A stretch of DNA of 54,145 nucleotides from Rosenbergiella australiborealis (GTDB taxonomy: Bacteria > Pseudomonadota > Gammaproteobacteria > Enterobacterales > Enterobacteriaceae), in NCBI RefSeq assembly GCF_018494035.1, contig NZ_JABBFO010000015.1:1-54145 (forward strand). The letters are read 5' to 3'. How positions within the stretch are numbered: position 1 is the first letter of the stretch; every line of letters starts with the position of its first letter. Below are positions 52,482 through 54,145 of the stretch, one piece after another. The notes under the pieces were generated by a model. The model had not been told where the DNA came from and searched no databases. It saw nothing but the letters and a program-made list of their open reading frames with translations. The translations under genes and the position numbers were made by a program.

Positions 52482-53351
52482 TTACGAGGATTTTTCGACA
52501 GTGACCGATGAGTCTTTTTGCATATCCATACGAATTTGTGCATGGCTGAGCAGGGCAAAGATAAAGGTTCCCCCACAGATATTCCCCAGTAAAGTAGGAA
52601 TTGCAAAAGGCCAAATAAACTCCTGCCACGGAATGGCACCAGTGAATACCAAGTAAAGGATTTCAATGGTGCCTACCACGATATGAGTCGTATCAGCGAC
52701 GGCGATAAGCCAAGTCATGGCAAAGATCACTAAAATTTTGGTATTACCTGCAGAAGGTAGCATCCACACCATCGTTGCGACAATCCACCCGGAGATAACT
52801 GCTTTTGCAAACATCTGCGTAGGGCTATTGGCCATCACTTTCATACCAATATCGTGAAAGGCTTGCTGAATGGCAGGATCAAACACCGGCATATAACCAA
52901 ATGCCCAGGCGGCAATCGCGGTGCCGATTAGATTACCCAATAAGACGACCGCCCATAATCTCATCAGCAGGATCAGATTGTTAGCCGTCGGCTTTTGCAT
53001 AACAGATAAGACAGGGGTAATGGTATTTTCTGTAAAGAGCTGCTGGTGGGCCATAATGACAATAATAAAACCGAAGGTATAGCCGATGCTCTCAATCAGT
53101 ATCCCTCCTGGAAGGTGGCCGATTTCAGCATGAAAAACGCCTTTTGCCAGAAATGAAGCACTCATCGACAGTCCTGCTGCTATCGCTGAACATAAAAGTG
53201 CCCAGATATCACGCTCGAGTTCTTTCGCCCCCTCTTCACGGATCAGTTCATGGGTGGCCATGGCTTGAGAAGGAAGCTCGTTTTCATCGTCATTATGGTC
53301 GGTATGTTGCTGATGTTGATCGTAGTGTTTTTCGTTTTTTCTCTCTTCCAT
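52482..53351 (-). CDS. yfdC: Formate/nitrite transporter family protein YfdC
   Basis: A 289-residue FNT-family inner-membrane channel with six membrane segments. It follows E. coli YfdC closely: a charged, His-rich N-terminus, SAIAAGLSMSASFLAKGVF, GYTFGFIIVIMAHQQLFTEN, GNLIGTAIAAWAFGYMPVF and LLGNICGGTFIFALLSHAQI. YfdC is more distant from FocA and NirC and its physiological substrate is not established. The His/Asp/Glu-rich leader (KHYDQHQQHTDHNDD) could bind metal. No functional link to the nas genes is visible beyond the family name. Confidence 0.9.
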   Translation of the reverse strand: MEERKNEKHYDQHQQHTDHNDDENELPSQAMATHELIREEGAKELERDIWALLCSAIAAGLSMSASFLAKGVFHAEIGHLPGGILIESIGYTFGFIIVIMAHQQLFTENTITPVLSVMQKPTANNLILLMRLWAVVLLGNLIGTAIAAWAFGYMPVFDPAIQQAFHDIGMKVMANSPTQMFAKAVISGWIVATMVWMLPSAGNTKILVIFAMTWLIAVADTTHIVVGTIEILYLVFTGAIPWQEFIWPFAIPTLLGNICGGTFIFALLSHAQIRMDMQKDSSVTVEKSS

Positions 53352-53602
53352 TATTAATACCCAAAAAGTGTCGCATTCTGTAAGCGTAGCCGCTTTTGAC
53401 TAGAATGCTTAGTTCATGCCGAGGTAAGGAAGCGAAGTCACGTTAAGAAAACTATGTTGATTGACAATGAGTCGATGTACAGGAGATAGAGTAGAGGTTA
53501 ACCCTTATACAGGGCGTAGGGCGAGAGCCTCTTAAACACAATAAGGCAATCTGCGGCGAACGGTCGATACGCTGAATCGAACTGACTTATTTTGGAGAAA
53601 AA
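53352..53602. other. Intergenic region upstream of yfdC
   Basis: No gene seen. It should contain the yfdC promoter at its left end. Confidence 0.4.
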
Positions 53603-53776
53603 TTACCCAGTGGCGTTAAGGAGTTTCATCAATAGGTTATTGACGATAGTCACGGACAGTGCCTGAAGGGCTTCTTCATTCTGCTCGTCATAAAGGCGAT
53701 AGGAATAGAGTTCAATGATTTCGATATCGACGATATCCACTTCAAAAAAAGAACTTTCTAGCGCAATCTTTGTCAT
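53603..53776 (-). CDS. Small conserved-looking protein of 57 residues
   Basis: A short gene with a clean ribosome binding site (GGAG, seven bases before ATG 53776). The protein is acidic and aliphatic: MTKIALESSFFEVDIVDIEI, then IELYSYRLYDEQ, then a C-terminal helix ending LLMKLLNATG. The first half has alternating Val/Ile/Asp as in beta strands. There is no signal peptide or membrane segment. I do not recognise it. It is read in the same direction as yfdC, 250 bases upstream of it, and is probably an independent unit. Confidence 0.55.
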   Translation of the reverse strand: MTKIALESSFFEVDIVDIEIIELYSYRLYDEQNEEALQALSVTIVNNLLMKLLNATG

Positions 53777-54051
53777 AGTGTTCTCCTTAAATCATGGGGG
53801 AGTACCTATCTATGCTGTGATTCAGGCATAGGATGAAACGGTACAATGTCCGATCCTTCCGGGGAGAGGTCATAGTAGTATAGGTTATTCTCACTAAGCT
53901 AAATAATAAGTTAACACCGTCGACATTTCGTCGTGATAGGATCAAGTTTTTCCTTGAAACCTTGCTTACCTCTGATCATAGACTACTATTAAAGGGTGAT
54001 GTCTAAGTAATAGTCTTTTCTATTTTATCGATGTGCCATCACCCCATTCTC

Positions 54052-54114
54052 TACCCGCTTTTAGCGGGTCAGATTGCTGACGAACCCCATCTTTCTGGAG
54101 GGGTTCTTCTTTTT
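54052..54114 (+). terminator. Three-hairpin structured region ending in a terminator
   Basis: Consecutive hairpins ACCCGC/GCGGGT, TCAG/CTGA and GAACCCC/GGGGTTC (54082-54106), the last followed by TTCTTTTT, form a strong Rho-independent terminator on the plus strand. No plus-strand gene is found in the preceding 1.5 kb except noncoding sequence, so it may end a small RNA starting somewhere in 53800-54050. Which RNA, if any, is unknown. Confidence 0.5.
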
Positions 54115-54145
54115 GAGCGGCCGAAGGTCGCGATCGCGATATTTT

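Noticed and set aside
1-54145. CRISPR array, insertion sequence or integrase gene
   Set aside because: No regularly spaced repeats and no transposase or integrase motifs were seen, despite the island-like regions.

Overview
The window is chromosomal DNA from a member of the Enterobacterales, probably an Erwiniaceae-like plant- or insect-associated bacterium. The evidence is the enteric gene content and order: amn, yeeO, nac and shiA close to several tRNA-Asn genes, yedI, yfdC, frmAB, a Klebsiella-type nas operon and an enteric fli cluster. No genus can be assigned from the sequence alone.

Layout. 1-2660 is a graveyard of contact-dependent inhibition (CDI) and toxin-antitoxin pieces: a symE-like fragment, a CdiA C-terminal toxin that starts at a VENN motif but is broken by a stop and a frameshift, its immunity gene, and a ribbon-helix-helix antitoxin with a deleted RelE/ParE toxin. 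2671-7303 holds a gallate-decarboxylase-type UbiD enzyme, a divergent LysR regulator and a secreted carboxylesterase, plausibly a small tannin/phenolic-acid module. 7530-8043 has a decayed relBE next to the first of three tRNA-Asn genes. 8161-10126 is frmAB (formaldehyde detoxification).

10393-22684 is an assimilatory nitrate/nitrite system: nasR, then nasF-nasE-nasD-(nasC+nasB fused)-nasA-SUMT. It carries a sigma54 promoter, two NtrC-like sites and a textbook ANTAR dual-hexaloop antitermination leader. After a second tRNA-Asn comes nac, cut down to its DNA-binding domain but keeping a sigma54/NtrC promoter. An NCS2 purine permease with a PurR box, amn, yeeO, a PAS-GGDEF-EAL protein and an unusual GT8/FAD-oxidase pair follow.

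32300-36627 is a second accessory block, AT-rich in its left part: an LPS glycosyltransferase fragment, a DUF3289 gene with a frameshifted DUF943 partner, and a colicin-type DNase remnant fused in frame to an intact-looking immunity gene. It ends at the third tRNA-Asn. 36828-41225 carries a YigM-like transporter, an unknown membrane protein, shiA, a small unknown gene and yedI. 41244-52177 is a complete fliE / fliFGHIJK / fliLMNOPQR flagellar cluster. 52482-54145 has yfdC, a 57-residue unknown gene and a structured terminator region.

Two themes stand out. The nitrogen genes share one regulatory logic (sigma54, NtrC, NasR) but show two structural oddities, the NasC-NasB fusion and the minimal Nac. 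The toxin/immunity genes are nearly all damaged, several by single-base losses, and lie at the 3' sides of tRNA-Asn genes.
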